Source: Pandoraea bronchicola (GTDB lineage: Bacteria; Pseudomonadota; Gammaproteobacteria; Burkholderiales; Burkholderiaceae). From it: a DNA stretch of 64,000 bases. Shown here piece after piece: positions 53,228 through 62,410 of this stretch. Location: NCBI RefSeq assembly GCF_902459805.1, contig NZ_CABPST010000002.1, positions 124,001-188,000 on the forward strand. Direction: 5' to 3'. The position numbers and the translations under genes are program-made. The notes below the pieces were generated by a model. It did not search any database and had not been told where the DNA came from. It saw only the letters and a list, made by a program, of their open reading frames with translations. Every line of letters starts with the position of its first letter. Position 1 is the first letter of the stretch.

Positions 53228-53962
53228 TCAGGCCGGGCGGACCGCGCCAGTCGCAACCACCGGACCGGTCGGCTGGCCGGTCGGCGAGCCACCGGGTGGT
53301 TCGATGGATACCGCCAGCATGGCGTTGTTGCCCATCTGCGCGAGGATTTCCGGCGAGAGCGCCATTGACGCTGGCTGATCTGAGGGGAATACGCCCAGCG
53401 CAATGGGCTTCGCATTGGGCGGGATCAGCCACAGTTCAGTGGCGCGTCCGGCAGCGATGACGGTCTTGTCGGCTGGCACGACGACCATGGCGGCGCGGCG
53501 GGTGTCAACGGTTGCGGTCCAGTGCGCAACGCCGTCCTGCCGGGCGATGGTTGCCACCATATACGGGCTGGCCACGGTGGTGGACGGGCCGGTTTGTATC
53601 AGCGAGCCGAAATTGACGGCAAGCAAGACAAGCGTGGCCACGCTTGCCCCAAGCCCCAACCAACGCCAGAGGCGCAAATTGTCCCACCAGGTGGACGGTG
53701 CTGTCGTCTGCAGGACGGGCCGGACGCCAAAAGGGACACCAAGATCGCGCTGAATCCGTTGCCAGACGCGAGGCGGCGGCTCGACCGGTGCGACATCTTC
53801 GGCCAACAGCGCGATGCGGGTTTGCCACTGATGCAGGCGAGTCTGGATGAGCGGGTTCTCGCCGGCCTCGCGCTCGAGCTCACGCCGTTCGTCCGCGCTC
53901 AACACCCCGAGGGCATATTCGGCGCAGCGCAGTTCGTCGTCTTGGTTGGCGGATGTATTCAT
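53228..53962 (-). CDS. Anti-sigma factor, RskA type
   Basis: 244 residues. The N-terminal cytoplasmic region (about 1-95; C-A-E-Y-A-L-G-V-L-S-A-D-E-R-R-E-L) binds the sigma factor. One membrane helix lies near 99-120 (L-G-L-G-A-S-V-A-T-L-V-L-L-A-V), followed by a periplasmic RskA domain with V-x-x-G-V-A-H-W-T-A-T and L-W-L-I-P-P-N-A-K-P-I-A-L-G. No zinc-binding H-x(3)-C-x(2)-C is seen. Its start overlaps the sigma factor end by ATGA, as usual. Confidence 0.88.
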   Translation of the reverse strand: MNTSANQDDELRCAEYALGVLSADERRELEREAGENPLIQTRLHQWQTRIALLAEDVAPVEPPPRVWQRIQRDLGVPFGVRPVLQTTAPSTWWDNLRLWRWLGLGASVATLVLLAVNFGSLIQTGPSTTVASPYMVATIARQDGVAHWTATVDTRRAAMVVVPADKTVIAAGRATELWLIPPNAKPIALGVFPSDQPASMALSPEILAQMGNNAMLAVSIEPPGGSPTGQPTGPVVATGAVRPA

Positions 53963-54576
53963 TGCTCAAGGCACACTTTCAATTGCATCAGACTGCGGCG
54001 AATCCAGCTTTTCATCGTCCCGAGCGGCACGCTCAGACGACCGGCCAGTTCGCTGTAGGACGCGCCGCTAAAAAACGCCTCTCTTACGACGCCGCGCTGT
54101 TGCGGCTCAAGGCGCCGCATGCACTCTTCAAGACGCTGCCGCTCCTGTGACGCTTCGGCCAGGGCGGCGGGTGTGGGGTCTTCCGAGGGAATGGCAAGGG
54201 CGTCAGGCTCATCGAGGGCCGTCTCACGATGCTCCCGCAAACGGTCGATGGTTCGGTTGCGGGCCAGCGTGATAAGCCAGGTCATCGCGCTGCCCCGGGC
54301 AGGGTCGAAAGCGCTCGCCCGTCGCCAGACACTGACGAAAACGTCCTGAAGCAGATCTTCCGCCTCGGCGCGGTCGCGAACCATGCGCAGAATGACGCCG
54401 AACACGCGCGCGGAGGTCATTCGGTATAGCTCGGCAAACGCGTCGCGATCTTCCTGCCCGACGGCCGATAGCGTTCGATTCAAGGCGTCGCGCCATGCGG
54501 CATCGGCACTCCTGTCGCCAGCGCGCTGAGCGCTTGGCGAACCGGTTCGGTCGGTGCTTTCGGGCAAGTCATTCAT
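53959..54576 (-). CDS. ECF sigma factor (SigK-like)
   Basis: 205 residues. Region 2 (F-A-E-L-Y-R-M-T-S-A-R-V-F-G-V-I-L-R, E-D-L-L-Q-D-V-F-V-S-V-W-R-R) and region 4 (R-L-E-P-Q-Q-R-G-V-V-R-E-A-F-F-S-G-A-S-Y-S-E-L-A) are complete. The next gene is its RskA-type anti-sigma factor, so it should be released after envelope or redox stress. The ATG at 54574-54576 starts M-N-D-L-P; an upstream in-frame ATG exists but the N-terminus would be atypical. Confidence 0.88.
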   Translation of the reverse strand: MNDLPESTDRTGSPSAQRAGDRSADAAWRDALNRTLSAVGQEDRDAFAELYRMTSARVFGVILRMVRDRAEAEDLLQDVFVSVWRRASAFDPARGSAMTWLITLARNRTIDRLREHRETALDEPDALAIPSEDPTPAALAEASQERQRLEECMRRLEPQQRGVVREAFFSGASYSELAGRLSVPLGTMKSWIRRSLMQLKVCLEQ

Positions 54577-55056
54577 GCGGACGCGGCCGTCGCGTGGGCC
54601 GTAGCGTGGACGATCCGGGGAATATAGCACCTTCATCGCGGCAAAGGGCGTCGAGTCGGGTGTCAGGTGACTGGGGTTGGGCATGGCGCGACGTTGGACG
54701 GAGATCATGCCGGGAAATACGGATGACGCAGGCCTTCGGATGCAACGCGTCGATATGCGCTGTCAATGCAATTGTTGCGTGGCCCGATCGCCACACACGC
54801 CCGCCGGCATGTGCACCGCGGGCCAAATGACCCGCACGCAGGGTGTCCGCGCCAAGAGAACCATTCGGTGTGTGAGGTGCGCCTGGGAATGGTGCGCCTG
54901 CCTTGCATTGGTGCGAAACGTGCCCCACCGGGATGGCGTGTTTGACGAGCAATCGTGCACGCTTTCGGCGCAATCCCGGGGCGCTCCATTTGCCACGGGC
55001 GTTGGCACGAAACTTGATTAGGTTCACGCAGACTTGTACACAAGAAGGAGTACCAA
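54577..55056. other. Intergenic region with candidate sigma-54 promoter
   Basis: 480 bp without a recognisable gene; short frames on both strands look like high-GC noise. Just before the amidase gene lies TGGCAC-N5-TTGAT (55003-55018), matching the sigma-54 pattern TGGCAC-N5-TTGC apart from GA in place of GC at -12. It would start transcription near 55029. Confidence 0.3.
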
Positions 55057-56874
55057 ATGCGTGGATGGACCATCGCCGACTGGCTGACCGCCTACCGAGA
55101 CGGCGCGACGCCGCGCTCGCTGCTTACTGAATGGCGTCAGATGCTCGACGAACCGGATGCTGCCTGGATCTCGGTCGTCTCCGAAGAGGTTCTGGCGGCA
55201 CAACTCGCTGCGCTGGCCGAGCGCCTGACCATTGCCGGGCACGAGCTGAGTCTGTTCCCGCTGTATGGCGTGCCGTTCGCGGTGAAGGACAACATCGATG
55301 TCGCGGGCTTTGCGACGACGGCGGGCTGCCCCGCATTTGCCTATGCGCCAGACAAGAGCGCGACGGTCGTGGCGCGGCTCGTTGCGGCGGGCGCTATCGT
55401 CGTGGGCAAGACCAACCTGGATCAGTTCGCCACGGGGCTTGTCGGCGTACGCTCGCCGTACGGCATTCCTACGAATGCGTTCGATCCGGCATATATCAGC
55501 GGCGGCTCGAGTTCGGGCTCCGCGTCTGTCGTCGCGCGGGGTCTCGTGCCGTTCTCGCTTGGCACCGATACGGCCGGGTCGGGGCGCGTGCCTGCCGGTC
55601 TGAACAATATCGTCGGCATCAAACCTACGCGCGGCGCATTCAGCAATGCCGGCGTGGTGCCCGCGTGCCGCACGCTCGACTGTGTCTGCGTCTTCGCGAC
55701 CACGGTGCCTGACGCAACTCGCGTCTATGACGTGGCTGCTGCGCTAGACCTGAAGGATGGACTGTCGCGCGAAGCCCCCGCGTGCGCGTTGGCATGGCGA
55801 ATGCCCGAGGCGCCCCGTCTGGCGATTCCCGCCGCGCCCGAGTTTTATGGCGACAAACTTGCCGAGCAGGCCTTTGCGGATGCCGTCGCAAGGATCGCGG
55901 CGCTTGGCGCCACCTGTGTGCCTGTCGACTTCTCATTGTTCGACGAAGTGACGGCATTGCTCTACGACGGTGCGTGGGTGGCTGAGCGTTACGCCGCCAT
56001 TCGCGACTTCGCGCAGACGAATGAGGCGGACATTCACCCGGTGGTGCGCGACATCGTCTTCAAGGCAAAGCAGTTCTCGGCCGCAGATGCATTCGACGGC
56101 ATCTATCGGCTCGCCGATCTCAAGCGCCAGGCGGACGCGCTTCTCGCCGGGTTCGATGCATTGCTCGTGCCGACGGCCCCCACGCATTACCGGATCGACG
56201 AGTTGTTGAACGACCCCGTGCGCCTCAACAGTCATCAGGGCAAATACACCAACTTCGTGAACCTGCTCGACTGGAGCGCGGTGGCCGTGCCGGCCAGCCT
56301 GAGAAGCGACGGTCTGCCTTTCGGCATCACCCTGATTGGCGATGCCTGGCGTGAGCGGGCGCTGTCCGCCTACGCCGCGCGGTGGCACGAGGCCACCGGG
56401 CTGCCGCGTGGGGCGACAGGCTTGCCGCTGCCCGAGCGCACACGGGTCGACGCACCTCTGCCGGCTCCCGAGGACGACGTCATCCGCGTGGCGGTCGTTG
56501 GTGCGCATCTGCGTGGCATGCCGCTGAATCACGAACTGACCTCGCGCAATGCCAGGTTCGTCGAGGCAACGACCACATGCCCGGCATACCGGCTCTACGC
56601 GCTGTCGAACACCGTGCCTGCCAAGCCGGGGCTCGTGCGCGGTGACGAGGGCGCTGCCATTCAAGTGGAGTTGTGGGATGTTCCCGCTCACGCTTTTGGC
56701 ACGTTTGTGGCTGGCGTACCTGCACCGCTCGGCATTGGCACGCTCGAACTGGCGGATGGCCGGTGCGTGAAGGGCTTCATCTGCGAGCCGTTCGCCATTC
56801 GCGACGCCATGGATGTCACCGAATTCGGCGGTTGGGCCGCCTATCAGCAATCGCTGCGCGCAACCCCCCGTTAA
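55057..56874 (+). CDS. atzF: Allophanate hydrolase (amidase-signature family)
   Basis: 605 residues. An amidase-signature domain (about 1-450) has the Ser-cisSer-Lys set: Lys77 (A-V-K-D-N-I-D), the cis-Ser in G-G-S-S-S-G-S-A-S (about 151) and the nucleophile Ser175 (T-D-T-A-G-S-G-R-V-P). A C-terminal domain of about 130 residues follows, typical of AtzF. It splits allophanate into ammonia and CO2. The start has a GAAGGAG ribosome site (55046-55052). It lies 19 nt before the urea carboxylase gene. Confidence 0.92.
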   Translation: MRGWTIADWLTAYRDGATPRSLLTEWRQMLDEPDAAWISVVSEEVLAAQLAALAERLTIAGHELSLFPLYGVPFAVKDNIDVAGFATTAGCPAFAYAPDKSATVVARLVAAGAIVVGKTNLDQFATGLVGVRSPYGIPTNAFDPAYISGGSSSGSASVVARGLVPFSLGTDTAGSGRVPAGLNNIVGIKPTRGAFSNAGVVPACRTLDCVCVFATTVPDATRVYDVAAALDLKDGLSREAPACALAWRMPEAPRLAIPAAPEFYGDKLAEQAFADAVARIAALGATCVPVDFSLFDEVTALLYDGAWVAERYAAIRDFAQTNEADIHPVVRDIVFKAKQFSAADAFDGIYRLADLKRQADALLAGFDALLVPTAPTHYRIDELLNDPVRLNSHQGKYTNFVNLLDWSAVAVPASLRSDGLPFGITLIGDAWRERALSAYAARWHEATGLPRGATGLPLPERTRVDAPLPAPEDDVIRVAVVGAHLRGMPLNHELTSRNARFVEATTTCPAYRLYALSNTVPAKPGLVRGDEGAAIQVELWDVPAHAFGTFVAGVPAPLGIGTLELADGRCVKGFICEPFAIRDAMDVTEFGGWAAYQQSLRATPR

Positions 56875-56893
56875 CGCCGGAGCCGCCCCATCC

Positions 56894-59800
56894 ATGTTCG
56901 ATACCGTTCTGATCGCCAATCGCGGCGAGATCGCCTGTCGTATTGCACGCACGTTGCGTCGCATGAACATCCGCAGCGTTGCCGTTTATTCAGACGCCGA
57001 CCGCAACAGCCTGCATGTTGGCGCAGCCGATGTGGCCGTGTCGCTGGGTGGCAATGCGGCTGCCGAAAGCTATTTACGCACGGACCTCATCCTGGCTGCC
57101 GCAAAGGCGACTGGCGCGCAGGCCATCATCCCCGGATACGGGTTCCTCTCGGAAAATGCCGGATTTGCAGCGCAATGCGAAGCGCAGGGGATCGTTTTCG
57201 TCGGCCCGACGCCCGAACAGATGGAACAGTTCGGGCTCAAACACGCGGCACGTGAGCTTGCCAAACGCGCCGGGGTGCCACTTACGCCTGGTTCGGGATT
57301 GCTCGCCGATGCCGAAGCGGCACGTAGCGCTGCCGCGGCCATCGGGTATCCGGTCATGCTCAAGAGCACCGCGGGTGGCGGAGGCATCGGTCTGACGCGG
57401 TGTAACGACGAAGCCGAACTCATCGCGGCTTTCGAGTCCGTACAGAGGCTGGGCAAATCGTTTTTCGCGAACGCGGGCGTTTTTGTCGAGCGCTTTGTAG
57501 ACCGCGCGCGGCACGTCGAAGTCCAGATTTTTGGCGACGGGCAGGGCAATGTCGTTACCTTGGGCGAACGCGATTGCTCGCTGCAACGTCGCAATCAGAA
57601 GGTGGTGGAGGAGACGCCTGCACCGAACCTGCCAGCGCAAGTGCGCGAGCAATTGCTCGCAGCTGCCCGGCGGCTCGGGCAGTCGGTCAACTACCGCTCG
57701 GCGGGAACGGTGGAATTCATTTACGACGCCGCCGAGCAAGCGTTCCACTTCCTCGAAGTCAATACGCGTTTGCAAGTGGAGCACGCGATCACCGAGGCCG
57801 TGACAGGTGTGGATCTCGTCGAGTGGATGATTCGCACGGCAGCCGGCGAGCCGCCAGTACTCCAGGAGGACGTGAGCGGGCAGGGCGCCAGCATTGAAGT
57901 TCGCGTCTATGCCGAGAATCCGCTGCGCAACTTCGCGCCCAGCCCGGGCGTACTCACACAGGTCGAGTTCCCGGCAGACGTGCGCGTCGACACATGGGTG
58001 GAAACGGGCACCGAGGTGTCGGCACATTACGACCCGATGATTGCCAAGATCATTGTCTTCGGCAAAGACCGGACGGAAGCCATCGCCAGACTTCGGCGTG
58101 CGCTGGCACACGCCAGACTTGGCGGTATCTCGACCAATCTGGATTACTTGCGCGCCATTGTCGGCTCCGAGGGGTTCGCTGCGGGCGAGGTTTCGACGCG
58201 TGCGCTGGATACGTTCCCGTATGCACCGGCCGCCGTCGAAGTGCTCGAACCCGGCACCTACACGACGATTCAGGATTATCCCGGTCGCGTGGGTTACTGG
58301 GACATCGGCGTGCCACCCTCAGGCCCGATGGACGATTGGGCATTTCGTGTGGCCAATCGCATTGTCGGCAACGCATCGCATGCGGCAGGTATCGAAGCCA
58401 CCGTCATGGGGCCGACGTTGCGCTTCTGGGCGGACGCAACGATTGCGCTGACGGGCGCACCCGCAGACGCGGAACTCGACGCCGCGCCGGTGCCGTTCTG
58501 GGCGCCGGTTCACGTCAAGGCCGGGCAGACGCTTCGCATGGGCAAGGCAAAAGAAGGCTGCCGAACCTATCTCGCGGTGCGCAACGGGTTCGACGTCCCC
58601 GTTTATCTGGGCAGCCGTGCCACGTTCGCGCTGGGTCAATTCGGTGGTCATGCTGGCCGCACGTTGCGCGCGTATGACGTCCTCCCCATTGCCGACGTGG
58701 CATTGCCCGCGACGCAGGATCTCGCGCCGGTGCATGTTCCCGAGGCACTGCCCGATATGCTGGTCCCGAAATACGGCAGGACATGGGACATCGGCGTGCT
58801 GTATGGGCCGCACGGCGCACCGGACTTCTTTACGCAAGCCTCCATCGACACGTTTTTTGCGGCCGAGTGGGAGGTGCATTACAACTCGAACCGTCTTGGG
58901 ATTCGACTGAACGGGCCCAAGCCCGAGTGGACCCGCATGGATGGCGGCGAGGCCGGGCTGCATCCGTCGAATATCCACGATTGCGAATACGCGCTCGGCA
59001 GCATCAACTTCACGGGCGATATGCCGGTGATTCTGACGCGCGATGGCCCTAGCCTCGGCGGGTTCGTCTGCCCGGTTACGATTGCAAAGGCGGAGCTGTG
59101 GAAGGTCGGGCAGGTCAAGCCCGGTGACCGGATCCGCTTCCGGCCGATGTCGTTTGACGATGCCCTCACGCTCGAACGCGCTCAGGATGCCTTCCTCGAG
59201 ACCTGGGATGCTGTGCCGTGCAAGCCAATGCCGAACCCTGTGGACCATCCATACCGGATGCAGCATGACGCCACGCCGCTGCTTCATCAGGTGCACGCAC
59301 AAGGTGAGCGACCGAAGACGGTGGTGCGGCAGGCGGGCGACAAACATGTGCTCGTCGAGTATGGCGAGAACGTACTGGATCTGAATCTGCGTTTCCGCAT
59401 TCACGCCCTGATGGAAGCGATGCGCGCGCAGGCGGTCAACGGTGTTCTGGAACTCTCGCCAGGTGTGCGTTCGTTGCAGGTGCATTTTGACAGCCGCGTC
59501 ATTTCGCAGCGCGCACTGGTCGAGTGCATTGCGGCTGCGGACGACGGATTGCGCGACGTTCGCACAATGCGGGTGTCGAGCCGGGTTGTCTATCTGCCGA
59601 TGGCCTATGAGGACTCGGCCACGCTCGACGCGGTTGCCCGGTATCGCCAGTCGGTCCGCGATACGGCCCCGTGGCTGCCGAGCAATACGGAGTTCATTCG
59701 GCGAATTAACGGGCTGGCGTCTGCTCAAGCGGTGCAAGACACCGTCTTCGCTGCAAGTTATATGGTGCTGGGCCTCGGCGACGTGTACCTCGGAGCGCCG

Positions 59801-60514
59801 TGTGCAGTACCGGTCGACCCGCGTCACCGCTTGCTCACGTCGAAGTACAACCCTGCGCGCACCTATACGGCGGAAGGGACGGTGGGGATCGGCGGCGTGT
59901 ACATGTGCATTTACGGCATGGACTCGCCCGGTGGCTATCAGTTGGTGGGCCGGACGTTACCCATCTGGAATCAGTTCCTCAAGAACGAAGTGTTCGTGGA
60001 CGGCAAGCCATGGCTGCTGCGCTTCTTCGATCAGGTGCGGTTCTATCCGGTGACGGAGGCGGAACTCGACACGCTAAGACGAGACTTCAGGGAAGGTCGA
60101 CAGAGGGTGCGCATCGAGGAGGAAGTCTTCGATCTGGGCGAGTACAACGTGTTTCTCGATCGCATTGCCCCCGAGATGGCGTCGTTCAAATCCGCACAGA
60201 CCCGGGCCTTCGACGCCGAGGTTAAGCGCTGGGTTGCCGGCGCATCGGGCGGCGAGCGCGTACTTGAGGGCCGCGAAGCGGCCGCGTCAATCGAGATTCA
60301 GGGCACCGTCGTTGCGGCGGATATCACGGGGAATGTGTGGAAGTTGCTTGCGCAACAGGGCGAGAGGGTCAGCGCGGGGGATCCGTTGTTAATTCTGGAG
60401 GCGATGAAGATGGAGTTTCAAATTGCGGCGCCGCACGACGGCGTGGTCGGATCGTTTCATTGCCGTCCGGGAATGATGATCAGCGCGGGCGATCCGCTGG
60501 TGTCGCTGGTATGA
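56894..60514 (+). CDS. uca: Urea carboxylase-type biotin enzyme (urea or guanidine carboxylase)
   Basis: 1206 residues. Biotin carboxylase (about 1-450, with I-A-N-R-G-E-I-A-C-R-I), then AHS1/AHS2 carboxyltransferase modules (about 460-1050, including T-I-Q-D-Y-P-G-R-V-G-Y), and a biotinyl domain with E-A-M-K-M-E-F (Lys1172). It carboxylates urea with ATP and bicarbonate to allophanate, which AtzF then splits. Some homologues prefer guanidine. The urea carboxylase-associated proteins and a transporter often found with it are missing here. The ATG at 56894 gives M-F-D-T-V-L-I-A-N-R-G; a longer frame upstream overlaps atzF. Confidence 0.9.
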   Translation: MFDTVLIANRGEIACRIARTLRRMNIRSVAVYSDADRNSLHVGAADVAVSLGGNAAAESYLRTDLILAAAKATGAQAIIPGYGFLSENAGFAAQCEAQGIVFVGPTPEQMEQFGLKHAARELAKRAGVPLTPGSGLLADAEAARSAAAAIGYPVMLKSTAGGGGIGLTRCNDEAELIAAFESVQRLGKSFFANAGVFVERFVDRARHVEVQIFGDGQGNVVTLGERDCSLQRRNQKVVEETPAPNLPAQVREQLLAAARRLGQSVNYRSAGTVEFIYDAAEQAFHFLEVNTRLQVEHAITEAVTGVDLVEWMIRTAAGEPPVLQEDVSGQGASIEVRVYAENPLRNFAPSPGVLTQVEFPADVRVDTWVETGTEVSAHYDPMIAKIIVFGKDRTEAIARLRRALAHARLGGISTNLDYLRAIVGSEGFAAGEVSTRALDTFPYAPAAVEVLEPGTYTTIQDYPGRVGYWDIGVPPSGPMDDWAFRVANRIVGNASHAAGIEATVMGPTLRFWADATIALTGAPADAELDAAPVPFWAPVHVKAGQTLRMGKAKEGCRTYLAVRNGFDVPVYLGSRATFALGQFGGHAGRTLRAYDVLPIADVALPATQDLAPVHVPEALPDMLVPKYGRTWDIGVLYGPHGAPDFFTQASIDTFFAAEWEVHYNSNRLGIRLNGPKPEWTRMDGGEAGLHPSNIHDCEYALGSINFTGDMPVILTRDGPSLGGFVCPVTIAKAELWKVGQVKPGDRIRFRPMSFDDALTLERAQDAFLETWDAVPCKPMPNPVDHPYRMQHDATPLLHQVHAQGERPKTVVRQAGDKHVLVEYGENVLDLNLRFRIHALMEAMRAQAVNGVLELSPGVRSLQVHFDSRVISQRALVECIAAADDGLRDVRTMRVSSRVVYLPMAYEDSATLDAVARYRQSVRDTAPWLPSNTEFIRRINGLASAQAVQDTVFAASYMVLGLGDVYLGAPCAVPVDPRHRLLTSKYNPARTYTAEGTVGIGGVYMCIYGMDSPGGYQLVGRTLPIWNQFLKNEVFVDGKPWLLRFFDQVRFYPVTEAELDTLRRDFREGRQRVRIEEEVFDLGEYNVFLDRIAPEMASFKSAQTRAFDAEVKRWVAGASGGERVLEGREAAASIEIQGTVVAADITGNVWKLLAQQGERVSAGDPLLILEAMKMEFQIAAPHDGVVGSFHCRPGMMISAGDPLVSLV

Positions 60515-61296
60515 AGACAGCCGCCATCGACATCGTAGAGCCGGCCGACGTGCATTCGCCGGAGCTTGGTCCTGCGGGCAGCGCCGGTTCGCTGGCTGCC
60601 CAGATATACGCCAGACTCAAGGCTGACATCTTTGACTTTCGTCTGTTGCCGGGAGACCGGTTCAGCGAAGGTGACGTGGCTGCCCGCATGCAGGTCAGCC
60701 GCACGCCCGTGCGGCAGGCGTTGTTCTGGCTGCAACGCGAAGGCTATGTCGAAGTCCACTTCAAGAGCGGGTGGCAGGTGCGCGACTTCGACTTCAAGTA
60801 TTTCGAAGACCTGTATGAGATCCGCATCATGATGGAGTCGGCGGCCATCGCCCGTCTGGTCAGGGAGGATTCCATCGCGGCGTTGATGCCGCTACGCGAG
60901 ATATGGTGCGTGGCGCCGGGCAAGCGCGAACCTGAGCCGGCGAGGGTCGCGGCATTGGACGAAGCGTTTCACGCCGGCTTGATTGCGGCGACCGGGAATC
61001 TGGAGATGGTCAGAATGCACTTCGATGTGACCGAGCGAATCCGAATCATCCGGCGGCTGGACTTTACCAAGGCACCTCGGGTGCTGGCGACATACGAAGA
61101 GCACGCGGCGATTCTCGATGCGATTCAGTCCAGGGACGCGGGTCTGGCCCAGGCAAGAATCGAGGCGCATATCAAGCAGAGTCAGGCCGAGGTCAAGCAG
61201 ATTACGTTGCACATGCTTCATTCGGCACGAGAACGATTCGACTCGCTTGCCAGACGCGATCTCGTGCCGGGCAATCTGCCGGGATCTTTGAAGTAA
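60511..61296 (+). CDS. GntR/FadR-family regulator of the urea amidolyase operon
   Basis: 261 residues. A GntR winged helix (about 30-95; I-Y-A-R-L-K-A-D-I-F-D-F-R-L-L-P-G-D-R-F-S, R-T-P-V-R-Q-A-L) is followed by an FCD ligand domain (about 100-245) with the conserved helix and His that bind acidic metabolites. It overlaps the urea carboxylase gene by ATGA at 60511-60514, so it is coupled to the operon and probably controls it. The first 25 residues are an extra acidic tail. Confidence 0.88.
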   Translation: MKTAAIDIVEPADVHSPELGPAGSAGSLAAQIYARLKADIFDFRLLPGDRFSEGDVAARMQVSRTPVRQALFWLQREGYVEVHFKSGWQVRDFDFKYFEDLYEIRIMMESAAIARLVREDSIAALMPLREIWCVAPGKREPEPARVAALDEAFHAGLIAATGNLEMVRMHFDVTERIRIIRRLDFTKAPRVLATYEEHAAILDAIQSRDAGLAQARIEAHIKQSQAEVKQITLHMLHSARERFDSLARRDLVPGNLPGSLK

Positions 61297-61299
61297 AAA

Positions 61300-61321
61300 A
61301 AGCCGCCTGAAAGGGCGGCTT
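61300..61321. terminator. Bidirectional rho-independent terminator
   Basis: AAGCCGCC (61300-61307) pairs with GGCGGCTT (61314-61321), loop TGAAAG. A run of A precedes it, which becomes a U-tract on the minus strand and ends the methyltransferase transcript. It also closes the plus-strand GntR gene. Confidence 0.85.
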
Positions 61322-61359
61322 CGTGGACCTCGTGATGAGATGTGGGAGATCGCGCGGCC

Positions 61360-62202
61360 TTATGCCTGGGGCACGAGCGCGGTGGAAAAGCGCTCGCGCA
61401 GCTCTTCCAGTCCGAGTGATTCCAGCACAGTTTCGAGCCGTTCGGCGGGGCGGCGGCGAGGCAGGTTCTTGTACTGCGCGATGATCAGCTCGTTTTTCAT
61501 CGAGTGTTCCCAGCCCACCAGTTCGGTGACGGTGACATGGTAACCGTGGGCTTCCAACTGCAAGCAGCGCAGCACGTTGGTGACCTGGCTGCCGAACTCG
61601 CGGGTGTGCAGCGGATGGCGCCAGATTTCCGTGAGCGGGTTACCCGCCAGCAGTTTGCCTTTGTGCTTGCGCAGGACGCCGGCCACTTCGGCCTGGCAGC
61701 AAGGCACGAGCACGATATGACGGGCCTGCTTGGCCAGTGCGAAGCGGATGGCGTCATCGGTGGCCGTGTTGCAGGCGTGCAACGCGGTAACGACGTCGAT
61801 CGTGGCGGGAAGGGCTGGCGACGTGATCGAGTCTGCCACGGACAGGTTCAGGAACGACATGCCGGGGAAGCCCAGCCGCGCGGCCAGCGCTTGAGAGGAC
61901 TTGACCAGTTCCTCGCGGGTTTCGATGCCGAAGATATGCGAGTCGTCCTCCAGCGCCTTGAAGAACAGATCGTAGAGGATGAAGCCAAGGTACGACTTTC
62001 CTGCACCGTGGTCAGCCAGCGTGACGCGGCCGCTTTCGGTTTTGACTTCCTGCAGCAGGGGCTCGATGAACTGGAACAGGTGATAGACCTGCTTGAGCTT
62101 GCGGCGACTGTCCTGGTTCATCTTTGCGTCGCGCGTCAGGATATGCAGCTCCTTGAGCAGCTCGACGGACTGGCCAGGGCGGATTTCGTGGGTATTCGAC
62201 AT
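61360..62202 (-). CDS. SAM-dependent methyltransferase (Methyltransf_32-like)
   Basis: 280 residues. Class I fold with motif I as A-D-H-G-A-G-K-S-Y-L-G-F (a variant of D-x-G-x-G-x-G), an acidic ribose-binding residue after it, and V-P-C-C-Q-A-E-V, a CCQ motif shared by Methyltransf_32 proteins. Early basic helix and N-terminus K-E-L-H-I-L-T-R-D-A. Related proteins are thought to act on RNA, but the substrate is unknown. Monocistronic. Confidence 0.8.
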   Translation of the reverse strand: MSNTHEIRPGQSVELLKELHILTRDAKMNQDSRRKLKQVYHLFQFIEPLLQEVKTESGRVTLADHGAGKSYLGFILYDLFFKALEDDSHIFGIETREELVKSSQALAARLGFPGMSFLNLSVADSITSPALPATIDVVTALHACNTATDDAIRFALAKQARHIVLVPCCQAEVAGVLRKHKGKLLAGNPLTEIWRHPLHTREFGSQVTNVLRCLQLEAHGYHVTVTELVGWEHSMKNELIIAQYKNLPRRRPAERLETVLESLGLEELRERFSTALVPQA

Positions 62203-62410
62203 GTGAGGCTAAGTAAGCGGCGGGAGGTGATGTGTCCCGGAATACCGGCAGTTTACCGAAAAGGGCCGGACCTGGCCCGAAACTCACCGGCAGCACCGTT
62301 ATCTTCGGCGTTCATCAGGCGAACGGCACCGCGCATTGGCGTCTCACTTACTTCGTATCGAGCAATTGCAGATAGGCACCGAACATGTCGCTCAACGCGT
62401 CATGGGCGGT

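Noticed and set aside
54577-55056. Guanidine riboswitch upstream of the urea amidolyase genes
   Set aside because: I looked for conserved ykkC-type stems and the terminal ACGG-like core and saw none.
54569-55073. Several overlapping frames before the amidase gene
   Set aside because: They contradict each other, lack motifs and fit random open frames in a GC-rich spacer.
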